Shown: positions 1 to 5,937, numbered from the stretch's first letter. The stretch: 6,016 nt of DNA from Candidatus Gallimonas intestinigallinarum (GCA_019116405.1 DXBS01000137.1:1-6016), one strand, 5' to 3'. A program made the numbers and translations. The notes: generated from the sequence alone by a model not told the origin.

Positions 1-1
1 A

Positions 2-235
2 CGGGCGGCGGTCTTTTCGGAGGGGACGGTCAAGTACGTCCTGCCGCCCAGAGAGCTCTTCTGCCGCACGGAGGAGTTAACTGCGCTGGGGCTGGACGTC
101 CCGCTCACGGCAAAATTGTGCGCCGCCTTGAAGGCGCGCGGCATTACAATCGACTGTGACTTCACGACGGAGGACTTCGCGGACAAGGTGCTCGCCTACG
201 CCGCGTCGCACCCCAAAAAGGAGGGCGACGCATGA
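2..235 (+). CDS. ecfA2: ECF transporter ATP-binding subunit, C-terminal fragment (probably EcfA2)
   Basis: The reading frame is open from the window edge to a TGA at 233-235, giving the last 77 residues of a protein that begins upstream. The stretch EELTALGLDVPLTAKL followed by a leucine/alanine-rich helix and KARGI matches the C-terminal dimerisation domain of EcfA ATPases, which typically reads L-x-x-LGLDVP-x-x-T-x-L-x-x-x-L-x-x-x-G. The Walker A, signature, Walker B and H-loop regions would all lie upstream and cannot be inspected. EcfA1 and EcfA2 power uptake of vitamins and metal ions together with EcfT and an exchangeable substrate-binding S component. The choice of EcfA2 over EcfA1 rests on the usual Firmicutes order ecfA1-ecfA2-ecfT-truA. 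The stop overlaps the ecfT start in an ATGA junction, which suggests translational coupling. Confidence 0.85.
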   Translation, partial: RAAVFSEGTVKYVLPPRELFCRTEELTALGLDVPLTAKLCAALKARGITIDCDFTTEDFADKVLAYAASHPKKEGDA

Positions 236-1044
236 AAGACGTGACCTTCGGGCAGTACTACCCGCGCGACTCCTTTGTGCACCGCATCGACCCGCGCATG
301 AAGTTTTTGTTCCTCATTGCGTACATCGTGGCGATCTTCCTCGCGACCAACTTCTACGGGCTTGCGGTCTGCACGGCAGTGCTCGTCGTGATCATCGCGC
401 TGGCGCGCATCCCGTTCGGGAAGGTACTGCGCTCCATCCGCGGCATTCTGGTGCTTCTTGTGTTCACCGCGCTGCTCAATATTCTGTTTGTGGACGGCGA
501 GACGGTGTACGCGCAGTGGTGGATCTTCGTCATCACGCGGGAGGGGCTGTTGTTTGCGGGGCTTCTCTCCCTGCGGCTCGTATTGCTGGTGCTGTGCTCA
601 TCCATGCTGACGTTCACGACGACGCCCGTCTCTCTCACAGACGGCGTGGAGAGCCTTTTAACCCCGCTCAAGTGGATCAAGCTCCCCGTGCACGCTCTGG
701 CGCTCGTCATGAGCATCGCGCTTCGCATGATCCCTGTGCTCATGGACGAGGTCGACCGCATCAAGAACGCCCAGCGCGCCCGCGGCGCCGATCTCGACCG
801 CGGCGGGCTCATCTACAAGATCAGAACGACCATTCCCATCCTCGTCCCGCTTGTTTTGTCGGCGCTGCGCCGTGCGGACGAACTGGGCGACGCGATGGAT
901 GCGCGCTGCTATATGGGGGACAAGCACCGCACCAAGTATAAAAAACTGCACTTTACCTGGCGCGATCTGCTGGCATTCCTGGTGGGCGCGGCGCTGATTA
1001 CGGGCGTCGTACTGCTCAGGATCTACCTGCCCGCTCCCTTCTGA
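232..1044 (+). CDS. ecfT: ECF transporter transmembrane coupling subunit EcfT
   Basis: This 270-residue integral membrane protein has the family's usual length. It couples ATP hydrolysis by the EcfA pair to movement of a substrate-specific S component in the cytoplasmic membrane. The N-terminus (FGQYYPRDSFVHRIDPRMKF) is the typical EcfT opening, with the conserved H-x-x-D-P-R-x-K element at 17-24. Hydrophobic segments lie at about 25-59, 69-87, 104-124 and 244-264, and the amphipathic coupling helices fill about 130-230. The first Ala-Arg-Gly coupling motif is intact at 183-185 (QRARGAD). The second is ARC at 224-226 instead of ARG, followed by the expected Y-x-G-x-x-x-RT. The start is supported by AAGGAGGG at 218-225, 6 nt upstream, and by the ATGA overlap with the ATPase gene. 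No S component is present here, so the module is probably the shared (group II) type with substrate proteins encoded elsewhere. Confidence 0.95.
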   Translation: MKDVTFGQYYPRDSFVHRIDPRMKFLFLIAYIVAIFLATNFYGLAVCTAVLVVIIALARIPFGKVLRSIRGILVLLVFTALLNILFVDGETVYAQWWIFVITREGLLFAGLLSLRLVLLVLCSSMLTFTTTPVSLTDGVESLLTPLKWIKLPVHALALVMSIALRMIPVLMDEVDRIKNAQRARGADLDRGGLIYKIRTTIPILVPLVLSALRRADELGDAMDARCYMGDKHRTKYKKLHFTWRDLLAFLVGAALITGVVLLRIYLPAPF

Positions 1045-1051
1045 GACCGCT

Positions 1052-1840
1052 ATGCGATATGTCTTTCTCATTAGTTTTGACGGCACGCACTTTTCGGGTT
1101 CTCAGCGGCAGCCGCAGTGCCGGACGGTGCAGTCCGTCCTGGAGGACGCTGCGCAAAAGGTGTTCGGCGTCCCCGTCAAAGTCACCTTTTCGGGCAGGAC
1201 GGACGCGGGCGTGCACGCGGCGGGACAGGTCGTCCATCTGGACGGCGAGACGAGCATCCCCGCCGAAAAGCTGCGCGAGGCGTTCAACCGCCTGCTGCCC
1301 GAGGATGTGAAGGTGCTAAGAAGTGCCGCGGCGCCCGAGGGCTTTGACTGCACCCGCAGTGCGCGGCGCAAGACGTACTGCTACCGCTTTTACACGGCGG
1401 CGAGCGCGATGCCCCTTCTGGAGCGGTACGCCGTGCGCGCAGAGGGCAGGGTGGACCTTGCCCGCATGCGCGAGGCTGCGGCGCTGCTTGTGGGCGAGCA
1501 CGACTTTGCGGCGTTCCGCGCGACGGGCTCCTCCGCAAAGACGACGGTGCGCACGGTTTATTCCGTCACCGTCGACAGTACGCCCGTGTATGGCGCGGAG
1601 CTATACGAGGTCCGCGTTACGGGCAACGGATTTTTGTACAACATGGTGCGCATCATCGCCGGAGAGCTGTACGCCGTCGGCTGCGGCAGGGCGTCGTGCG
1701 CGGATATCGAACAGGCGCTGAAAACGGGGGACCGCACCCTGCTTTTCCGCACCATGCCCGCAAAGGGACTGACTTTGGAATATGTAGAATTTGGCGTCCC
1801 GCTCTTCGGGACGCAGGGAGAAAACGATGGAATTTTTTGA
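1052..1840 (+). CDS. truA: tRNA pseudouridine(38-40) synthase TruA
   Basis: TruA isomerises uridines 38, 39 and 40 in the anticodon stem-loop of many tRNAs to pseudouridine in the cytoplasm. The 262-residue product is close to the usual family length. The catalytic aspartate is D51 in SGRTDAGVHA (47-56). Other family marks are FDGTHFSGSQRQ at 9-20 (family usually G-W-Q), the R-K-x-Y-x-Y strand at 106-111, DFAAFRATGS at 151-160, NGFLYNMVRIIAG at 192-204 and the closing PAKGLTLEYVEF at 236-247. The gene follows ecfT by 7 nt and has no convincing Shine-Dalgarno sequence before its ATG, so ribosomes finishing ecfT probably reinitiate here. Synteny with ecfA-ecfT is the classic Firmicutes arrangement. 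The last 14 nt overlap the next gene. Confidence 0.97.
   Translation: MRYVFLISFDGTHFSGSQRQPQCRTVQSVLEDAAQKVFGVPVKVTFSGRTDAGVHAAGQVVHLDGETSIPAEKLREAFNRLLPEDVKVLRSAAAPEGFDCTRSARRKTYCYRFYTAASAMPLLERYAVRAEGRVDLARMREAAALLVGEHDFAAFRATGSSAKTTVRTVYSVTVDSTPVYGAELYEVRVTGNGFLYNMVRIIAGELYAVGCGRASCADIEQALKTGDRTLLFRTMPAKGLTLEYVEFGVPLFGTQGENDGIF
1794..1814 (+). promoter_or_regulatory. Perfect hairpin at the end of truA, directly before the next gene's Shine-Dalgarno
   Basis: GCGTCCCG (1794-1801) pairs perfectly with CGGGACGC (1807-1814) around a 5-nt loop, making an 8-bp GC-rich stem inside the truA coding sequence. The 3' arm ends one base before the AGGGAG Shine-Dalgarno of the downstream membrane-protein gene. 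There is no T-tract after it, so it is not an intrinsic terminator. It could modulate translation initiation or mRNA processing at the truA junction. The structure is directly visible; the function is inference, because GC-rich coding DNA produces such palindromes by chance. Confidence 0.45.
1815..1820 (+). promoter_or_regulatory. Shine-Dalgarno that fixes the start at 1827
   Basis: AGGGAG lies 6 nt upstream of the ATG at 1827-1829. It selects this start over the longer in-frame TTG at 1791, which has no ribosome binding site, would add 12 charged residues in front of the first hydrophobic stretch, and would lie wholly inside truA. Confidence 0.75.
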
Positions 1841-2768
1841 TTTCGCATATATCGCGCAGTTACTTATGCAGTATACGATGAGTTTCACTGTGGATGTGTC
1901 TGCCGATCTTCAGACGCAGCTTGAGGCATTTGTCGCAGCCTATCGCCAGGCGATGCTGATCGGACTTTGTATTGCGGCAGGCATATATCTAGTCTGTCTC
2001 GTCATGGGCGGCATCGGTATGCACGTCATGGCAAAAAAGCGCGGCATGAAGGGAAGCTGGATGGCGTTTTTGCCGTTTTTGAATACCCTTTATGCGGGTA
2101 AACTGGCGGGAGAGACCAATTTCTTTGGCAAGAAGGTCAAATGGATGGGGGGTGCGGCAGCGCTTTTGGAGTTTGTACATGTCGGATTGAGTGTGTTTTC
2201 TTTCTACATTCTTTTCAGCTTTATGCGTCCCGAGTACTGTGACCCGATTACTACCGCAGACGGACTTTTCGGCGGAGCTGAATTTGTTTCCTCCAAGCTG
2301 CCCGTCGGAATGCGCTGGATGCTGACGGCAGACACCGTGTGTGAGATCCTGATCTATGTATTCTATATTCTCATGCTTCTTGCGATGTGCCTGATGTTCT
2401 ATTCCTTCTACCGCAAGTACTATGCGCGCTCGCCCTTCATCATGATGTTCCTGAGCGCCCTGTTTCCCTTCCGCGGCATCGTCATCTTTGCCGTGCGCAA
2501 CAATGCGCCCGTCGACTACGATGCGTGGATGCGCCGGAAAATGGAGGAGTTCAACCGCCGCCAGCAGCAGAATCGCCCGGGAAATTACGGCGGTTACGGC
2601 GGCTATAACGGACAGGGCGGCGGCCCCAATGATCCGGGCAGTTCGGGTGGCTATGGCGGCGCGGGCGGTCAGGGCGGGACGGGCGAAAATCCCTTCCCCG
2701 ACTTCGGCGGCGCCAATGGTTCGGGTGATTCGGGCAGCGGAAGTGACAGCCCGTTCTCCGATTTCTGA
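1827..2768 (+). CDS. Uncharacterised multi-pass membrane protein with glycine-rich tail
   Basis: The 313-residue product has no function I can name. Hydrophobic segments are visible at about 42-66, 106-132, 168-194 and 203-223, so three or four membrane spans are likely. Between the first two spans is a short basic region, AKKRGMKGSWMAFLPFLNTLYAGKLAG (69-95, written here as one conserved-looking block), resembling a loop found in many uncharacterised clostridial membrane proteins (A-K-K-x-G, then W-x-A-x-x-P, then GKLAG). After the last span comes a basic, glutamine-rich linker (about 233-250) and then a low-complexity Gly/Asn/Tyr/Ser tail to the end. The tail carries NPFPDF at 288-293 and SPFSDF at 308-313, the latter being the very C-terminus. 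No signal peptide is obvious. The start overlaps truA by 14 nt, so the gene is co-transcribed with ecfT and truA and is the last gene before a strong terminator. Membrane location is well supported; any role in transport or envelope function is guesswork. Confidence 0.85.
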   Translation: MEFFDFAYIAQLLMQYTMSFTVDVSADLQTQLEAFVAAYRQAMLIGLCIAAGIYLVCLVMGGIGMHVMAKKRGMKGSWMAFLPFLNTLYAGKLAGETNFFGKKVKWMGGAAALLEFVHVGLSVFSFYILFSFMRPEYCDPITTADGLFGGAEFVSSKLPVGMRWMLTADTVCEILIYVFYILMLLAMCLMFYSFYRKYYARSPFIMMFLSALFPFRGIVIFAVRNNAPVDYDAWMRRKMEEFNRRQQQNRPGNYGGYGGYNGQGGGPNDPGSSGGYGGAGGQGGTGENPFPDFGGANGSGDSGSGSDSPFSDF

Positions 2769-2778
2769 GCATCGTTTC

Positions 2779-2816
2779 AAAAAGTGATTTCCGGGATAAG
2801 GGAATCACTTTTTTTT
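2779..2816 (+). terminator. Rho-independent terminator of the ecf-truA operon
   Basis: AAGTGATTTCC (2782-2792) pairs with GGGAATCACTT (2800-2810) around the 7-nt loop GGGATAA, with one G-U wobble. The stem is followed by an unbroken run of eight T from 2809 to 2816. The A bases at 2779-2781 can extend the stem by pairing with the first Ts, which may give some activity in the reverse direction. It lies 10 nt after the membrane-protein stop codon and separates the two transcription units. Confidence 0.93.
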
Positions 2817-2838
2817 GTAAAAATTCAAATGCAAATCG

Positions 2839-2872
2839 TTTACAAGTCAAAAAAACGGTGCTATAATATAAT
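2839..2872 (+). promoter_or_regulatory. Sigma-A-type promoter for mnmE, with tandem -10 hexamers
   Basis: A -35 box TTTACA (2839-2844, one mismatch from TTGACA) is followed after 17 nt by a perfect TATAAT (2862-2867). A TG at 2859-2860 makes it an extended -10. A second perfect TATAAT (2867-2872) overlaps the first by one base, but would be 22 nt from the -35. Transcription would start near 2873-2879, giving a leader of roughly 60 nt. The surrounding AT-rich tract contrasts with the GC-rich coding regions and lies directly after the upstream terminator. Confidence 0.88.
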
Positions 2873-2889
2873 TATAAATTTGATTTATA
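2873..2889. promoter_or_regulatory. AT-rich palindrome at the predicted mnmE transcript start
   Basis: TATAAAT (2873-2879) and ATTTATA (2883-2889) form a perfect 7-bp inverted repeat with a 3-nt centre. It begins directly after the second -10 hexamer, so it covers the predicted transcription start. It could be an operator half-site pair or a small 5' hairpin on the mRNA. An all-AT palindrome in an AT-rich promoter can arise by chance, so this is a visible structure with unproven function. Confidence 0.35.
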
Positions 2890-2901
2890 CAGTAGTTAAG
2901 C

Positions 2902-2931
2902 ATGATCAAAGGAGATAATCTGCTCTTATAA
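2902..2931 (+). other. Possible 9-codon leader ORF upstream of mnmE
   Basis: An ATG at 2902 opens the frame MIKGDNLLL, ending in TAA at 2929-2931, 5 nt before the mnmE ATG. It lies wholly within the predicted transcript leader. There is no good Shine-Dalgarno before it; the AAAGGAG at 2908-2914 lies inside it. It contains no run of one rare or regulated amino acid beyond three leucines. It may be chance or may feed ribosomes to mnmE by reinitiation. Low confidence as a translated gene. Confidence 0.2.
2908..2914 (+). promoter_or_regulatory. Shine-Dalgarno at unusually long distance from the mnmE start
   Basis: AAAGGAG is a strong Shine-Dalgarno match, but 22 nt separate it from the mnmE ATG at 2937, against a usual 5-10 nt. 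No in-frame start codon (ATG, GTG or TTG) lies between the in-frame TAA at 2916 and 2937, and the protein's N-terminus aligns with the family exactly at 2937. The start is therefore sound and the spacing is the oddity. Confidence 0.5.
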
Positions 2932-2936
2932 TCCCA

Positions 2937-4217
2937 ATGAACGATCTCATCTCTGCGATCGCCACGCCGAGCGGCGTCGGCGGCGTCGCCATTATCCGCA
3001 TGAGCGGCGCGGGCGCGCTCGAACTCGTCCGCAACATGTTTTCCCGCAAGGGGGAATTTACGCCCAATATGCTCTATCCGGGCACGATCGACGCGGGCGA
3101 TTTTTCCGACTACGGCATGTGCGTATACTTCCGGGCGCCGCACTCCTTCACGGGGGAGGATGTCGTGGAACTGCACTGTCACGGCGGCACGGAGATCGCG
3201 CGCGGAGTCCTGAAACGCACGCTGGAACTGGGTGCGCGGCTCGCCGAGCGCGGGGAATTTACCAAGCGCGCTTTTTTAAACGGCAAACTCTCGCTCTCCG
3301 CGGCGGAGGGCCTGGGCGAGATGATTGCAGCGGGCAGTCAGGCGCAGGTGCGCGCGGGGTTTACGCTCTATCAGGAGACGCTCACCAAGCGGGGAAAGCA
3401 GCTGCAGGGCGAGCTCTCGGAGTGCCTCGCGCAGATCGACGCCGACCTCGACTATCCCGAAGAGGACCTGACGAGCGTCTCCCGCCCTGAGATTGCAGCG
3501 CGGCTGGAACAAGTAAAAGCCTCGCTTATGGCGCTTCTGGCGCAGCACAGCGCGGGACGCAAGATCAGATCGGGCGTGCGGGTCGCGCTCGTCGGCGAAC
3601 CCAACGCGGGGAAAAGCTCGCTCCTCAATGCCCTTTTGGGGTATGACCGCGCCATCGTCTCGGACATTCCCGGCACGACGCGCGATCTCAACGAGGGGAC
3701 GATCAGTCTGCACGGCGTCAACTTTTTGCTGGCCGACACCGCTGGACTGCGCGAGAGCGCGGACGTCATCGAGCAGGAGGGCGTGCGCCGCGCACGGCAG
3801 GCGATCCTGGCGGCGGACGTCATCGTCTGGCTGAAGGGGGGCGATACGCCCGACTTTCCCGAAGGCACGCCCGTCATCACGGTGGGCGCAAAGAGCGATC
3901 TTACGCGGCAGGAAGGCTGCGACGTCCTGCTCTCCTCGCTGACGGGCGAGGGACTGGACGATCTTCGCGAACTGCTCTATGAAAAGGGCTTCGGGCGCGA
4001 AAACGACGGGGCATACCTTCTCTCCGAGCGCCACTACCGCGCGCTCTCGGACGCGCTTGCGGCGGTCGAAGATGCGCTCGCGGCGATGCATCTGCTCCCC
4101 GAACTGTATGCCGAGGACATCCGCCGCGCCTGGGAGGCGCTCGGAGTCATCTCGGGCGAGACGGCGAACGAGGCTGTCATCAACGAAATTTTTGCAAAGT
4201 TCTGCGTCGGAAAGTAA
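2937..4217 (+). CDS. mnmE: tRNA uridine-5-carboxymethylaminomethyl(34) synthesis GTPase MnmE
   Basis: MnmE works with MnmG, FAD and a folate one-carbon donor to modify carbon 5 of wobble uridine 34 in tRNAs. The N-terminal tetrahydrofolate-binding domain starts with the typical MNDLISAIATPSGVGGVAII and includes FTGEDVVELHCHGG (71-84). The inserted G domain has the P-loop GEPNAGKSS (220-228), DIPGTTRD (243-250), DTAG (267-270) and the catalytic glutamate equivalent, E279, inside DVIEQEG. The C-terminus FCVGK retains the family's terminal Cys (C423). At 426 residues it is about 30 shorter than usual, mainly because the segment between the G3 and G4 motifs is compact. Oddities: the G4 motif reads AKSD (318-321) where NKxD is expected, and the usual PGEF and KxDL elements read RGEF (105-108) and KLSL (117-120). 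The gene follows its own promoter and is not beside mnmG here. Identity is firm; full activity is less so. Confidence 0.96.
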   Translation: MNDLISAIATPSGVGGVAIIRMSGAGALELVRNMFSRKGEFTPNMLYPGTIDAGDFSDYGMCVYFRAPHSFTGEDVVELHCHGGTEIARGVLKRTLELGARLAERGEFTKRAFLNGKLSLSAAEGLGEMIAAGSQAQVRAGFTLYQETLTKRGKQLQGELSECLAQIDADLDYPEEDLTSVSRPEIAARLEQVKASLMALLAQHSAGRKIRSGVRVALVGEPNAGKSSLLNALLGYDRAIVSDIPGTTRDLNEGTISLHGVNFLLADTAGLRESADVIEQEGVRRARQAILAADVIVWLKGGDTPDFPEGTPVITVGAKSDLTRQEGCDVLLSSLTGEGLDDLRELLYEKGFGRENDGAYLLSERHYRALSDALAAVEDALAAMHLLPELYAEDIRRAWEALGVISGETANEAVINEIFAKFCVGK

Positions 4218-4238
4218 ACGCAAGACGGAGGAAGCACA

Positions 4239-5138
4239 ATGGTCAATCTGGAACTGTACAGGGTATTTTACACGGTAGCGCGCTGCGGGAGCCTCACCAA
4301 GGCGGCGGAGGAGCTGTATATCTCCCAGCCCGCCGTCTCGCAGGCGGTCAAACAGCTGGAAAACCAGCTGGGCACCTCGCTCTTTAACCGCATGCACAAG
4401 GGCATGGAGCTGTCCAAGCAGGGCGGCGAGCTCATCTATGCGGACGTGGAACGTGCGCTCCAGCTGCTCTCGGGCGTGGAGGACAAGCTCTCCGAACTCA
4501 AGCAGAGTGCGACGGGTACGCTGCGCATCGGCGCGTCGGAGACCATCTTTCAGTACATTCTTGCGGACAAGATCGTCGCCTACAACAAGCAGTATCCGCA
4601 GGTCAGGATCGACCTCATCTCGGACGTCTCGCCCAAGATCATTGAATTTCTCAAGACCGACCGCTGCGACGTCGGATTTTTGAACCTTCCCATCGAGGAG
4701 GACGAGGGCATCCGCCTGAGCGCCTCCGTTGCGCTCCTCAACGACGTGTTCGTCGCGGGCGAGGCGTTCTCCGAGCTCAAGGGCAAGGAGCTCACCGTCT
4801 GGGATCTGCAAAAATATCCGCTCCTCATGCTGGAGCAGAACACGATCGCCCGCGCCGCGATCGACCACTACGCCGAGAGTCTGGGCGTGACGCTGCGCCC
4901 CGCGGTCGAAGTGGGGAGCTGGGACTTCATGAAGCGTCTCGTGACGGATGGCATGGGCATCGGGTGTCTGCCGAGGGAGTATGCGCTCAGGCGCCTTCGG
5001 GACGGCGAGCTGTTCGAACTCAACGTCACGCCCGCGATGCCGTCGCGCTCGGTGGGGTTGGCGCTTGCAAAGAACGCCAACATGCCATTCTCGCTGCGCG
5101 CGTTCATCAACCTCGTCACGGGCGGCCCGCATGCCTGA
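4239..5138 (+). CDS. LysR-family transcriptional regulator
   Basis: The 299-residue product has the usual LysR length and layout. A winged helix-turn-helix fills the first 60 residues, with the helix-turn-helix in GSLTKAAEELYISQPAVSQAV (17-37, the family signature) followed by LGTSLFNR (44-51). A linker helix covers about 62-90. The effector-binding domain runs from about 92 (GTLRIGAS) to the end, and GMGIGCLP (238-245) is the typical late effector-domain glycine motif. It presumably acts as a tetramer on DNA and responds to a small ligand that cannot be predicted. The ATG at 4239 has a good GGAGG at 4227-4231 with 7 nt spacing. The gene follows mnmE after 21 nt with no promoter visible, and overlaps the dehydrogenase gene by 8 nt. 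It is co-oriented with its neighbour, whereas many LysR genes are divergent from their targets. Confidence 0.95.
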   Translation: MVNLELYRVFYTVARCGSLTKAAEELYISQPAVSQAVKQLENQLGTSLFNRMHKGMELSKQGGELIYADVERALQLLSGVEDKLSELKQSATGTLRIGASETIFQYILADKIVAYNKQYPQVRIDLISDVSPKIIEFLKTDRCDVGFLNLPIEEDEGIRLSASVALLNDVFVAGEAFSELKGKELTVWDLQKYPLLMLEQNTIARAAIDHYAESLGVTLRPAVEVGSWDFMKRLVTDGMGIGCLPREYALRRLRDGELFELNVTPAMPSRSVGLALAKNANMPFSLRAFINLVTGGPHA

Positions 5139-5913
5139 GTTTACCCTCGTCACGGGCGCGTGCGGGGGACTGGGCGGCGCGTTTGTGCAGCTGCTCGCAG
5201 AGCGCGGCGAGGCGCTTCTCTTAACGGGGCGCTCCGAGGCGCGGCTTGCGGCGCTGAAACAAAGGCTGCTTTCGGGTTTTCCCGCGCTCACGGTGGAGAT
5301 TCGCGCCTGCGATCTGACGGACGAAGCCTCCCGCGCCGCGCTCCTTGCCTTTGCGGACGGGAGACAAATGCGCATTTCCCGCCTCGTCTACGTTGCGGGC
5401 GTGGATACGCAGAAGGCGCTGGAGAAGTACACGGCAGACAAGGTCATTTTGCAGTCCCGCGTCAATTTAGAGGGCGCGTGCGATCTCGCGCGCGGCGTGT
5501 TTGCGCGCGGCGGCACGGAGTTTCTGGCGGTGGGGAGCATGTCGGCGAGCACGCCCATGCCATATTTTGCGCTGTACAGCGCCACAAAAAAGGGCTTGGA
5601 ACAGCTCTTTGTCGCTCTGCACGCCGAATGGAAGGGGCGGGCAAAGGTCACCGTCGTGTTGCCCGGGGGCATCCCGACGCGCGAGGACATCAAGGAAAAT
5701 ATCCGCGCGCACGGCTGGTTTGGCAGGGTCTCGGCGCTCCCGCCGCGCACCGTCGCAGAGCGGTCGCTTAAAGCGCTTGCGCGCAACCGCCGCAAGGTTG
5801 TCATCGGCGGCTGGAACAAACTGCTCTACGCACTGACAAGGTGCGTGCCGACGGGCATCCGCCTTGCCTTTGTCGCGCGCATGTGGAGCAAGACTGAAAA
5901 GGACGCATTTTAA
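5131..5913 (+). CDS. Short-chain dehydrogenase/reductase (SDR) of unknown substrate
   Basis: This 260-residue protein is a classical SDR, expected to be a cytoplasmic NAD(P)-dependent oxidoreductase. The nucleotide-binding motif TGACGGLG is at 8-15 and an arginine follows strand 2 (TGR, 32-34), a feature often linked to NADP preference. The acidic CDLTD at 60-64 contacts adenine in relatives. The usual NNAG is YVAG at 87-90. Catalytic residues are visible as S136 (VGSMS), Y149 and K153 (YSATK), and PGGIPT (178-183) matches the usual PG-x-x-x-T. The C-terminal 40 residues (NKLLYAL, then a basic and hydrophobic helix) resemble SDRs grouped with DltE or hydroxysteroid dehydrogenase-like proteins. 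The ATG at 5131 lies inside the end of the LysR gene, without a clear Shine-Dalgarno, so coupled translation is likely. An in-frame ATG at 4948 was not chosen because it lies deep in the regulator and precedes the family N-terminus by 61 residues. Confidence 0.93.
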   Translation: MPEFTLVTGACGGLGGAFVQLLAERGEALLLTGRSEARLAALKQRLLSGFPALTVEIRACDLTDEASRAALLAFADGRQMRISRLVYVAGVDTQKALEKYTADKVILQSRVNLEGACDLARGVFARGGTEFLAVGSMSASTPMPYFALYSATKKGLEQLFVALHAEWKGRAKVTVVLPGGIPTREDIKENIRAHGWFGRVSALPPRTVAERSLKALARNRRKVVIGGWNKLLYALTRCVPTGIRLAFVARMWSKTEKDAF

Positions 5914-5937
5914 GCAAAACACGCCGCCTCCCGCAGA

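Noticed and set aside
156..941. A 261-codon + strand frame overlapping the ATPase tail and ecfT
   Set aside because: The translation is extremely Arg/His/Cys-rich and without motifs, whereas the overlapping frame is an unmistakable EcfT.
1791..1826. Upstream TTG start for the membrane-protein gene
   Set aside because: It has no Shine-Dalgarno, lies over the hairpin and deeper in truA, and ATG 1827 has AGGGAG at ideal spacing.
2580..2765. GGC-rich repetitive DNA that might be a repeat array
   Set aside because: The repetition follows from Gly codons in the low-complexity tail of the membrane protein. Unit length and sequence are irregular, with no CRISPR-like spacing.
2817..2936. Riboswitch or T-box in the mnmE leader
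   Set aside because: The transcribed leader is only about 60 nt and shows no recognisable conserved aptamer elements or leader terminator.
4948..5130. Extended N-terminus for the SDR
   Set aside because: The extra 61 residues are Arg/Ser-rich shadow translation of the LysR gene. The SDR fold begins directly at MPEFTLVTGA encoded from 5131.
3276..5375. A 699-codon open frame on the minus strand, opposite mnmE, the LysR gene and part of the SDR gene
   Set aside because: Its product is Arg/Ala/Asp-rich without any family motif, and it is antisense to three genes with clear motifs. Long antisense frames are expected from GC-rich codon bias.
5160..5771. A 203-codon + strand frame across the SDR gene
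   Set aside because: It is a basic, motif-free frame-shifted shadow of the SDR coding sequence.
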